From the NCBI GenBank assembly GCA_903772945.1, contig CAICTM010000041.1:62001-126000 (forward strand): DNA of 64,000 nucleotides, read 5' to 3'. A model generated the notes under the pieces. It was not told the DNA's origin and made no database searches. It saw nothing but the letters and a program-made list of their open reading frames with translations. Positions 43,651-52,900 of this stretch are shown here, piece by piece. Position 1 is the first letter of the stretch, and the number at the start of each line of letters is the position of its first letter. The position numbers and the translations under genes were made by a program. This DNA comes from Seminavis robusta (Eukaryota; Bacillariophyta; Bacillariophyceae; Naviculales; Naviculaceae).

Positions 43651-44344
43651 ACCGCCATTACTTTTTAAAATGCAAGGCGGTGGATACGATGAGAGAGACA
43701 GTCATCTCCTGAGGGTTTGGTTCCGGCGACGCACGGCAACCACAATCCAGCGCAAGGGTGTCGCATATGTAACAACAAAGAGCGTTGAGCTATGCATACC
43801 TGGTACCTTACAGGGACGTTGTGATGGAGGAACAAAATCATGCAAGGGACGTGGCTGCGTCAGCCATGCAAACCAGAAAGCCTTGCACCTCATGACCGAC
43901 AAGAAACTGGAAGCTTCCGTCGGCCGAGACTCGCCCCGTCGTACCATTAGCGGTACCGTACCGTGCAGGAAAGGAAAGGAAGTGAGAGTGCCGACTCGAC
44001 TCGGTAACACCGAGCGGTCGCACTAGTAGTAACCAGACCAGTCTTCAAGTTTCGGGTGCATGGATGAATCACCGAAACAGAGCTGCCTGGTCGGGGAGCA
44101 GCAACGAAGAAGCTACGGGCAACTCGGTGCTTTTTTCCAAAACCGCCGTACCAGCAAGACACAATGGCACATCGTCCGTTTCTCACCGTACCGGTACGAC
44201 TTTCCAGCACTTCTCATTGCCTCCCTATTCTGTTCGCTTGAATTCTATGTTGGTTGTTCTATTCTTATGCATGTTCTATTGGTGATCTATGTTTTTGATA
44301 GCTGCTCGGGAAGTAAGTTTCTCTGTTGGGGCGCAACAGTCGGT
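43651..44344. other. Intergenic, doubtful open frames
   Basis: Overlapping frames on both strands (for example 43670-44026) lack recognisable domains. TACCGGTA palindromes occur near 43955 and 44190. Confidence 0.35.
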
Positions 44345-44974
44345 TCATTCCCTGGTGGGCTGTTGTTCGGTTCTAATCTGTTCTACGCAAGACTCGTCCT
44401 CAGAGCCGTCCTGAAGCATTGCTGCTTCTCTCGCCAGATCAATGAATGTCTGTCTCATGGGTGACATGATGGCCGCCACCTCTTCCATGATATCTTCCTG
44501 AAAGCCACGGGCCGCCAGAGAGTCAATGAGATGCCCAGCCACCACATCAAAGTGATGTTCATTCAACCCTTGGGCAAACAAGTGTTGGTGCCGTCTTCTC
44601 ATGACATCTTCCAGGGTGGCACTGTCTGGTGCCTCTGTAAATGCCATGGCAAAGAACATCTTGTGGTGCCTTGACAAGACTCTAAAGTCAACCCCTTGGA
44701 AGAAGTGAGCGAGGCTGGCATCTGTAGCAACACGACTACTGAAATCCTGCATGATACTCTGTAAGGCCAGCATGCCACCCAGACGATCTAGGAGCATTGT
44801 GTGCTGCTGTGGACACTGATGATTGCGACGTGGCATTGTGTCATACTGGGTTGGATGATTGTCAATCTTTTGGTTGCTGTTGTCTAGTTCTCGGCTGCTC
44901 AGTCTTAAGCTTTGGCGGACATTGAGCAGAAGGCTGCTGTGGCGTTTGACAAACTTGAGGACGTGGGCTACCAT
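44345..44974 (-). CDS. Truncated haemoglobin (trHb), paralogue 1
   Basis: 209 residues in one exon from ATG 44974. The first 60 residues are basic and Ser-rich (MVAHVLKFVKRHSSLLLNVR), possibly an organelle-targeting extension. The globin fold follows: LLDRLGGMLALQSIMQDFSS, FFQGVDFRVLSRHHKMFFAM, and LNEHHFDVVAGHLIDSL with the proximal heme-binding His, then EVAAIMSPMRQTF. The gly-rich early motif and HxKxF helix E point to the 2-on-2 globin family, group I-like. Such proteins bind O2 or NO, or act in NO detoxification or sensing. A paralogue in the same orientation lies 2.2 kb away at 47168. Confidence 0.9.
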   Translation of the reverse strand: MVAHVLKFVKRHSSLLLNVRQSLRLSSRELDNSNQKIDNHPTQYDTMPRRNHQCPQQHTMLLDRLGGMLALQSIMQDFSSRVATDASLAHFFQGVDFRVLSRHHKMFFAMAFTEAPDSATLEDVMRRRHQHLFAQGLNEHHFDVVAGHLIDSLAARGFQEDIMEEVAAIMSPMRQTFIDLAREAAMLQDGSEDESCVEQIRTEQQPTRE

Positions 44975-45689
44975 CGTAGATCGAGTTTTTGAATTTGATA
45001 TTGTGCAGGCGATGCTTTTATTGTGAAATTGTGAGCATCGAAAGCTCTACCGTATCTGGGTGCCTTTTCCATTGGAGCAGTCGAACACAGAAGGCGAAAG
45101 AGCCATGAAAGATTTGAACACGCTCCAGCAGTGTTGAAGTTGTTCTCTTGTGAATCACTTTGTTGACTGATCGGATGGTTTGTTAACAAGTGAATGTTGA
45201 ATGAGCCTCTCGACGCATGTCTGAATGTTCTTCTGACCTTCTTCAGTTAAATTGAAAATGCTTCTATTAATAATAGCCGCAGCAAAAGACATGGCTTTCT
45301 CAACCTTTAAATCATTGTAGGCCTGCCACATGACCAATTTCGCCACTGGGATGTCTCTGGATCATTGTCGCGAAATCTGGACTCCGCATCTTTGCTTATC
45401 GTAGACGCGTAGACGCCGGTACTTCACACTTTAGCCTGCTTCGGTTCTAATAACGTACCGGTACTCTTGAGGGCTGTGTGAGCTATTGCTGTGGCGGCAC
45501 TGTGACTAGACTCAAAGCTGTGCTACATGATCCTCACCTCGCCTTCAATCTCTGGCTGGCTACCGGTAGATACCGTAGCTATGGTACCGGTACCACCGGC
45601 AGGCTGGGAATCGTTGGCTCGTTACCTTTCAGCTGAGTCTGGGCGCCACTACTAGTATTCTCTCAGGGATCCATGGTAAGTTGTTTTGA
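44975..45689. other. Intergenic between globins (left part)
   Basis: A GTG-initiated 63-codon minus-strand frame (45155-45346; NRSIFNLTEEGQKNIQTCVE) has protein-like composition but no recognisable domain. TACCGGTA palindromes crowd 45560-45600. Confidence 0.35.
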
Positions 45690-45892
45690 AGGGGAAGTCA
45701 TCTCTATGAACCAAAGGTTTCCTTGGACGATGCGGTGGTCCTCTCGGGGCCACTCAAAGACACCATCACCAACAAGGCTGTCTCGCACTTTGAGCAGTTC
45801 CGAACCTACCGCAAACATCATCCAGACTTTGATGACGCTATTGCATACGGCGTCGGATTGACTTTGATGTTTTGTGGAAAGTCGGGTAAGTG
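45690..45892 (+). pseudogene. Exon-like fragment of an unknown gene
   Basis: An open frame without a start reads GSHLYEPKVSLDDAVVLSGP then LKDTITNKAVSHFEQFRTYR and AIAYGVGLTLMFCGKSG. It stops exactly at a good donor (G|GTAAGT near 45892). Composition and the donor suggest a real exon left from a duplicated or decayed gene. No acceptor partner downstream could be identified, and I do not recognise the family. Confidence 0.4.
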
Positions 45893-46134
45893 ATTTCTGT
45901 GTGTGTTTGTGTTGTGTGTGTGTGTTGTAAAGAGACAGAACGACATGCCAACCTCGTCGTCTTTGGTTCTATGGATACTTACTATAGGGACTGGAAAAAC
46001 AATGACTGCAAACGAAGTATTCCATACATGGTTGTAGCACTTGACGCATTCCAGGCGCTCGAGTCTTCATCAAAGCCACACGGATGTTCGTCGAAATCAT
46101 AAAAAATGCAGAACCTTCACCTGAAGCCTTTTTT

Positions 46135-46290
46135 ATTCCTGAAATTTTTTGTTCATTGATGAAACTTCGGTTCATGACTGAAACCTCGGCTCAAGACTGA
46201 AACTTCCGTTCATTACCGAAACTTCCGTTCATGACTGAAAACCCCGTTCTATGATCACTGAAAGTTCCGTTCATCACTGAAAATAGAGGC
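46135..46290. repeat. Degenerate 16-18-bp tandem array (GAAACTTCCGTTCATGACT)
   Basis: About eight units of ACTGAAACTTCCGTTCATG with variation. It is another short-unit array like those at 40.8 and 41.9 kb, but no flanking inverted repeats are visible. Confidence 0.7.
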
Positions 46291-47167
46291 GATTGGAAAA
46301 CAAGAAAAGCGTCCTGGAATCGAATCGAATGAGATAACAAACGACAACAAGTTAGGAGTGAGACTGTCGGACGGCATGAGACCGGAAATTGGTCTATTGG
46401 AAGGAATGGTGCTTTGCCAACCATCGAAGTTTGATGGAAAACGAAGGTTGCTTCTTCCTTGCCTCAGACTGGGTGAATCTTTCGCTGGACATACGAAGCA
46501 TTTGATGATCTGGCTACGGTCTGCCGTCCTCGCTATCTAGCTAGCATGCTTTACCAAGAGTGCGGCCAATGATGAAAACGTGTGGATGTGCTTTCGCGTA
46601 TGCATACGTATCAAGCCCGCCCAGAAAGTTCACGCAACTTTTATGGCGGCGTCCTTGCCGGTACGTCCTCTAGAGGTTTGAGACCCTCCTCGTTGCTTTG
46701 TTCGGGGTTTGTTCCGGCGTTCCTCTGGTGTTGCTGGTCCAACAAAGTTCAACTTAGTTTGGACAATAATAAGTTGCTTGGAACCGTCAATCGTATAAGG
46801 AGAAATTTAGACGGACAGGATCAACTCGAATCTACTCGCCTCAAGCTACGGGAGGAGTGGAGTGGTGTCTAGCTAGGCCTTCGAAACTACATGTAGCGGC
46901 ACCATGCAGCGTCGAAACGCCTGAAAGTCCATGCCTTCCTCCATGTCTGTCCACCTTGTTCTTCTGTTTTCGTCCTTGGCTGGCTTGAAACTCTTGCAAC
47001 GTTGAGGACGCAATGTCCGCCTTACTAGCTAGAGTGCTAACAATACATACATTGTCGCTTGTCCCTTCACTTTTCACTCACTTCTATCCAATTTTATCTA
47101 TCCTGTCTCATTTTATTGTATTCTATTGTATTCTATTCTATTCGGCAACACTTGTGTTTGTAGGTTC
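46291..47167. other. Intergenic between globins (right part)
   Basis: No gene supported. A TCTAT/TTCTATT-rich stretch near 47080-47150 precedes the second globin's 3' end. Confidence 0.35.
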
Positions 47168-47758
47168 TCATTCATTTGGTCCCAAGGAATTGCTCAAAGT
47201 GGCTTCTCTGGACAGGACCAGGAATGGTTGCCTCATTGGTTTCATAATGGTTGCCACCTCCTCCAGGATGTCAGACTGAAATCCACGAGCGACCAAGGAT
47301 TCCATCAAATGATTGGCCACCAAATCAAAGTGATGCTCATTCAATCCTTGTTGGGCAAACAAGTGTTGATGATGTCTTCTGAGTGTAGTTTCCATGGCTT
47401 CATTGTCAGGTGCATTTGTTAGTGCCATGGCAAAGAACATCTTTTGGTGTGAAGAGACCAGCTTGTAGTCAACTCCTTGGAAAAACGGGGCTAGGTCCAC
47501 ATCATTGGATATCCGGCTTCCAAAGTCTTGTACAATACTTTGCAAAGCCATCATACCCCCAAGACGATCCAGCAACTTGTGAGTAGGGCATTGTCGGGTG
47601 GTGCAGGTATGCACATCATTGCAACACGTGCTGTGGTCATGCTTGCTACTGCTATCCACTTCACGAGTGCTCAATCCGAGGCTGTTTCTGATGCCCATCA
47701 TGATCATTAGACGACCGCTTCTGCTGCGTTTCACTCTGTTCAGGACTTGAGCTACCAT
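47168..47758 (-). CDS. Truncated haemoglobin, paralogue 2
   Basis: 196 residues from ATG 47758 (MVAQVLNRVKRSRSGRL). The open frame runs further upstream without ATG, but the start matches paralogue 1 (MVAHVLKFVKR). Globin blocks: LLDRLGGMMALQSIVQDFGS, FFQGVDYKLVSSHQKMFFAM, GLNEHHFDLVANHLMESLVA with the proximal His, and EEVATIMKPMRQPF. It differs from paralogue 1 mainly in the linker (C/H-rich HSTCCNDVHTCTTRQC) and by one extra Gln before LNEHHFD. Same strand, 2.8 kb from paralogue 1 start to start, so a tandem duplication. Heme protein for O2/NO chemistry by family. Confidence 0.9.
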   Translation of the reverse strand: MVAQVLNRVKRSRSGRLMIMMGIRNSLGLSTREVDSSSKHDHSTCCNDVHTCTTRQCPTHKLLDRLGGMMALQSIVQDFGSRISNDVDLAPFFQGVDYKLVSSHQKMFFAMALTNAPDNEAMETTLRRHHQHLFAQQGLNEHHFDLVANHLMESLVARGFQSDILEEVATIMKPMRQPFLVLSREATLSNSLGPNE

Positions 47759-48510
47759 GTTTGTTTTGAGAATAATATAATATGTGGGGGTGGAATTTGT
47801 GTGCCATTGGTTGGCTTCAGATTGCTCTTTTGCTCTTTCTGGAGTGGGTTGCTCTGAGAGTCTCCGAGAATCCCCCGGTCGCCCCGGGCCCGTTCTAGCC
47901 AATTATATTATGACTACGGCGGAAGCTTCATTAAATCTGATTGAAGGCTTGCTGTGCTGGAAAAAAGCTTACTCATGAGCAATGCGTTCTAAAAGGCTGG
48001 TGGCCTTCAGAGCAACTCCAGTGAACAGCTCGTGAATTAAGGCTGCCATGACATTATGAACAACCGCGAAAGTTCTCCTGTCGTTCCGCACGAAATCTCT
48101 GTTCTTGGTTTCCACTTACAAGTATGACACACTGTGCAGTACTGTACCCGAACTCAACAAGGTCGATACGGTAAGCCCTGGTACCACCACCCACTCGTAA
48201 GACGATGCTGCGGTACCGGTACCGCTACCGCAGGGCTTTGTTTTCAATTTACCGGCTCTGTTTCACGGTACCGGTACTGACATCTTCCGACTTGGCTGCC
48301 ACTGAAGATCCAGACCTTCCAACCAGGAAACACCTAGTGCTTGGGTTCGAGCAGCTTTCGGACATGGGCCTTTGGTACGGCATGATGGGATACACCAAGA
48401 AAAGCTAAGGCTTGCGTGTTGCTTCGATCATACTCTGTTGGCCCATGGTTGGTAGAGAATTTCAGCAGCCACCCATGACCTAAGCTCCTTGTGGTACGAT
48501 TTAATAAAAA
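47759..48510. other. Intergenic
   Basis: Promoter side of globin 2. GGTACCGGTACCGCTACCG palindromes near 48212-48230. No gene. Confidence 0.4.
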
Positions 48511-48807
48511 TGGGGGGGTTAGAGTAGGGAAATTATCTACGGAAGCCAGCCGGGGCCAGGCTTAAGCAAAGAACAGGCGAAATTCAGGACTAGGTTCTGT
48601 GGGATCAGGGGCAAGAAAGTGAGGACCATTACGGGGGCCAAATGGTTTGGCTTTGCGAGATCCACGGAGACATAAATGGGTAGCTTTCACAAGGGCAATG
48701 GAGATACGGGTCTGCATGAAAAACATCATTTGAGAGTAGGAAAACTGAGTTTTGGAGGCAGTAGCAGAAGCAAGCCGTTGTAAGAGAATCTTGGCTTGGT
48801 GTGCAAG
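48511..48807 (-). mobile_element. LINE 3' fragment, copy C
   Basis: The reverse complement of copy B (22330-22803) with high similarity across the RT C-terminus (QMMFFMQTRISIALVKAT) and the 3' UTR. It ends at TACTCTAACCCCCCC and is truncated at its 5' side near AAGCCAAGATTC. The reading frame is still largely open, so it is younger than copies A and D. Confidence 0.8.
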
Positions 48808-48983
48808 TTAATTAGCGATCCTCGTAGATACTAGCTAGCAAGTACCGGTATGGTGCATATTTCGGGCTTCAGGTGCCGATACAAGGAAATTGCAATGCTT
48901 CATTGACCCGGAATGATGCAATCATTCGGTCGTTGTTCCCATCAAGTATGGCAGACACAAGCGTACCAAAGAGCTACCAAAGG

Positions 48984-49230
48984 CACTCAGGACCGGTCCA
49001 CCCTCCGACGGTTTTCCCTGCACAAAATCCAAAATCCAGGTTCTGGTAAGTTGGTCTACTACCTAGAGTAGTAGACGTCCAGTCTAGCTAGATCTAATGT
49101 GAAATGAAAAAGCGTGTGTTGAAGCTTTAAAGGAATGTTTCTTTGAGGGGAATGTTCATTCTTGATATGGGATTGTTTAAGGGAATACTTTTCGACAAGG
49201 GATAGTGTTTTAAAATGGAAGGGTTTGCCA
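48984..49230. mobile_element. Partial relative of inverted-repeat family 1
   Basis: CAGGACCGGTCCACCCTCCG followed by ACGGTTTTCC matches the family-1 terminus, and the following 200 bp contain GGAATGTT and AAGGGAAT words, the complement of its ACATTCCCTT core unit. The right terminus was not found. Confidence 0.5.
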
Positions 49231-49986
49231 CATCACGATCTCGCGAGCCTCTTCTCGCATTCAGCACAAGTTCATTCCGCTCAGTCGCCGTTCAAAACCC
49301 CTTTCATCTGACCTTGCAATCGTAATCCCTTCTACTAGCTAGCTAGTATCTTCCAATGAGTTCATGAAAGAAGCAGAAGATCAGGTTTGTCGTCACTGCC
49401 TTGTCTGGGCCCAAACATCTCGAGCTGCGAAGCGCCAATCTGGAGATAGACCGGTCTTCTCTTCTGGGTATAGCACTAACCCTAGCAGTACGTGTAATCG
49501 GGACCTCAACGCGAACTTGGTCACGGTGGTTTAAGGATCTTCGCAGCTCTGTACCGGTGCTACCTCGGTGGTGCCAGTAGCACGAGCTCCAGATCAAACC
49601 ATGACTGCACTTTTGTGACGAGAACGCTGGAGTGCTCGTTCCTCCTTGATCCCAGCCACTTATTTTTTGGTTCGGGAGACGTGATCACGACTGCTTGCCA
49701 GCTACGAATCTATGATGGAGCAGCGGTCTTCCACGCGCTGCAATAAGCTTGCAAGGAACAGTCCAAGCGAACGGACGGTGCACACGCACATCGTGCTTCG
49801 CAATGATTGGAACGGTCCAGTTTCCATATTGGCCTCACTTATGCATAGTTGCCTTCGCTCTATTTGTTGTTTTTGGATTGAAGTTATCTTGGGATTCGCA
49901 AATTCATCTATGAAACGTGGTTAGTTGCTTCGAGACGAAGGGAGTAGGTATTCAAGGATAGCACACACACAAATGAAACTAGAAAA
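49231..49986. other. Upstream region of the receptor-PARP gene
   Basis: About 750 bp, with ACTAGCTAGCTAGTA at 49333-49347. No gene supported. Confidence 0.4.
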
Positions 49987-52900
49987 ATGAAGGCATTCCT
50001 CGTCACCTCGAAGCTTACGCTGCTGTTGCAGCTGCTCTGGCACTCTGCATCTATACCCGCACCGGTGACAGCACTGGGACTCATCAAGGTTCGTTACGGA
50101 TACTTCCCAGAGGCGCGTCCTATACATGCCGCGTGCGCTCGTGGATTCTTTGACTTCTACGATGCCCCCACGGAGACGACGTACATGGTTGCATGCTACC
50201 CGCAGACTTCGGGTGGATACGCTGCAAGTCGTTTGGACAATAGCCAGCTACATATCGCCAATCTGGGGAGCACACCCGCTGCAATGGCCATCGCTCGAGG
50301 CATTGACATTCAAGTACTGTACGTATCCCACTATATGGGAGAATCTCAGGGCATCTACGTCCGGCCCTCCAACCCTCCGTACAAAGCCATTCAAACGCCC
50401 TTCGACCTCGAGGGGCGCACCATTGCGGTTCCCTTTGGGTCCACGATGCACTACCAGGTACTATTCCTCGTTGATCTATTTGGGCTGGCTGGGTCAGTCA
50501 AGCTCCTTGACTTGTCACCCACTCAGATCATCGAAGCGTGGAATGCCAACGAAATTGATGCTGGCGCGTGTTGGGGACTTGCACGAGATCACTTGCTGAC
50601 GAACGGCAAAGCTGAAACGCTTTTGACGGCAGCAGATTTGGCAAATTGGGGAAGACCCACCTTTGTGGTAGTGGCCGCCACGCGACAATTCGCGTCCAAA
50701 CATACAAACTTTATCAATCACTTTGTTGCCATTCTCAGCAGACTCAACGATAGCTTCATTGATCGATTGGGAGGGAGCGACATTCAGAACGTGCTGAGAT
50801 GGGAAGGACAACAAACGTTGGCAGGAAGTTCGTACATGCCTTCATTGGTCGATGCATTGATGTTTCCGCAAGAAACACCTCGCAATCCATCTCGAAGCAG
50901 CCTTATCAAACAAAGAAATTTCCTCGAGCTCTTCCACCAACTACCCGCAGGTCTCCAATTGTCGTGTAACTATTTGGGACCCATGCCCGGAGCTTGCACC
51001 AAGCCAACGTTGGTGCACGAAACACTCAAAGATACTGCGAACTTCTTGTTGGGTCAAAAGGTCATTGCCACGTTGGGGAGACTCGAGCAACTGTCGGATG
51101 ATGCAAATGGATGTCAACAGAATCCAAACTCTTCGTCAGTCACGCCATTTTGTGCCAGTGACATCGTTGACGGTTCTTTCCTTGCGGCAGCGCAGCGAGT
51201 ATGTTCCAACTGTTATCCAGTGGGGCTGTACGCCGCAGGTGGTTCGACGACGGGCAACGACAATCTATTGAGCGAACTGGAACGACTCGACGCCCAATCC
51301 TTGAAGTCTCGAAGTCTCCGTTTGCGGAAAGTGAGGTTGGACGGAGGCCCCAAGGCGACTCAACGTGCCAAGGTGTGAAAAAAATAGCAGGAGATGCACC
51401 AAACACGGTCCAAGGTTCGTTTGGTGATGGTGCTAACGGTAAGTTTTCCTTTGATTCGCCTTCTTCTTGCACTCCAGCTTGTCGTGCACACCTGCTGAAC
51501 ATGACGGCCACTCTCATGTGCTCAACTGTCGCCACGTCGTCTCACTATAGGTCTACCTGGAAAGAGTTATTCCGACAACCTGAATTGTTGGTGGGAAATT
51601 CGTGCAGTGGATTGCAATGATCCGGACCAACAAGCGTGCAATAGGTTGGTAGATATCGAGCTGACGTCTCTTCGTCTTTGGTCTGGCGACTTCATCCGAA
51701 TATACTCGGACCCGATATTCAAGAGATGCCAACCAGATTCCACATCCAACGTGCTCGTGGCCCAACTTTCAGGATTCCAGGAGCGTTCGTCATTGCCCAA
51801 CTTCCGGGGAAGGGGGTGTCTCCTCTTCCAGTTTCAAACAGACGGCAACGCCGAAAAGTCTTATGGGGACAACTTAGGCGATGGGTTCACAGCCATATTT
51901 GATCGAAGCGCAAGCCCCTGCAGAGATGCTTCCCACTGCAATGGCAACGCTTGTCTTGATGGGATGTGTTCTTGCCCTGGTACCTTGTTTGGAGCTGCAT
52001 GTACCCATGACCGCTACTGCTTGGGAACCACCCAAAAAGCTCTGAAACCGGGGGAAGTCTTCACTATTCGGAGTTCCCTGTCCTCAACCTTGGCTAGCAT
52101 TCAAAGTGCAGACCCCAACGGCATTGTCAAGCCCACCGAAGCCTACAGGAATGACCTTGATTGTTCTTGGGACTTGTCAGTTCCGCCTGGCCACGTGGTG
52201 AAGGCAACTGTTTCCCATGATTTGGAATTACACGATTTTCTATACCTGCAGACGGGTGCATTGAGCTATGGCCAGGGACGCAGTCCTCAGTCCTACACGG
52301 TTTTGACAGGCACAAATAAAGGTGATTCTGCTGACTACTACCTTCCTTCAGATGCAAATGGCTACGCAAGCTTGCATTTCAAGACAGACTCTCGTGGTCG
52401 CCGTAGAGGTTTTTACGCAAAGCTCCAGGCAATTGACCCCTCTGGAGTTCAACCTGAAGGAACGCCGTGTCCTATACCGGGCTACAGCGGGAGAAACTGT
52501 GAAGTCCCGCATTGCGTTGCAAACAACGACTTCCAATCACCAAAGCAATCGTCGGACATTGTGGCTTCCCACGTGCTAGGTCGAGTGGTGAGTCAGGCAG
52601 ACGGCATGCCAGTCAGAGCAGCTCCTTGGGCTCCTGACGGCGGATGCCTCTGGAATATTCAAGACATACCTACTGAGGAAGTAGTCGCAATCCGCTTCGT
52701 CTTCAATTCTCCGCTCGATTTGGAACCGCGGCCCGCCTTTGCCACTGGAGACAGTTTGGTGCTCAAAACGTCCACTGGAAAGGAAACTATGTTCTTCATG
52801 GAATCATGTGAAAGAAACGACACATGTTCTTTCCCCTGGCAGACTGGCTCGTGCACCAGAGGTGGATGCGAAGTTCAGGAGGCAGTTGAAGCAAAGGTTG

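Noticed and set aside
43670-44026. 118-codon frame with CKGRGCVSH motif
   Set aside because: Considered as a relic of a Cys/His-repeat protein, but spacing does not repeat, both strands are open and no homologous block is convincing.
45155-45346. 63-codon minus-strand frame
   Set aside because: Protein-like composition, but GTG start, no domain and no clear splice partners; listed only as a note in the spacer entry.
49987-51378. The TauA-like part as a separate short gene acquired from bacteria
   Set aside because: The frame ends just before a segment (IAGDAPNTVQGSFGDGAN) that splices in phase onto the first CUB module, and exon arithmetic for the whole locus lacks exactly one base, so fusion with the downstream exons is the better reading.
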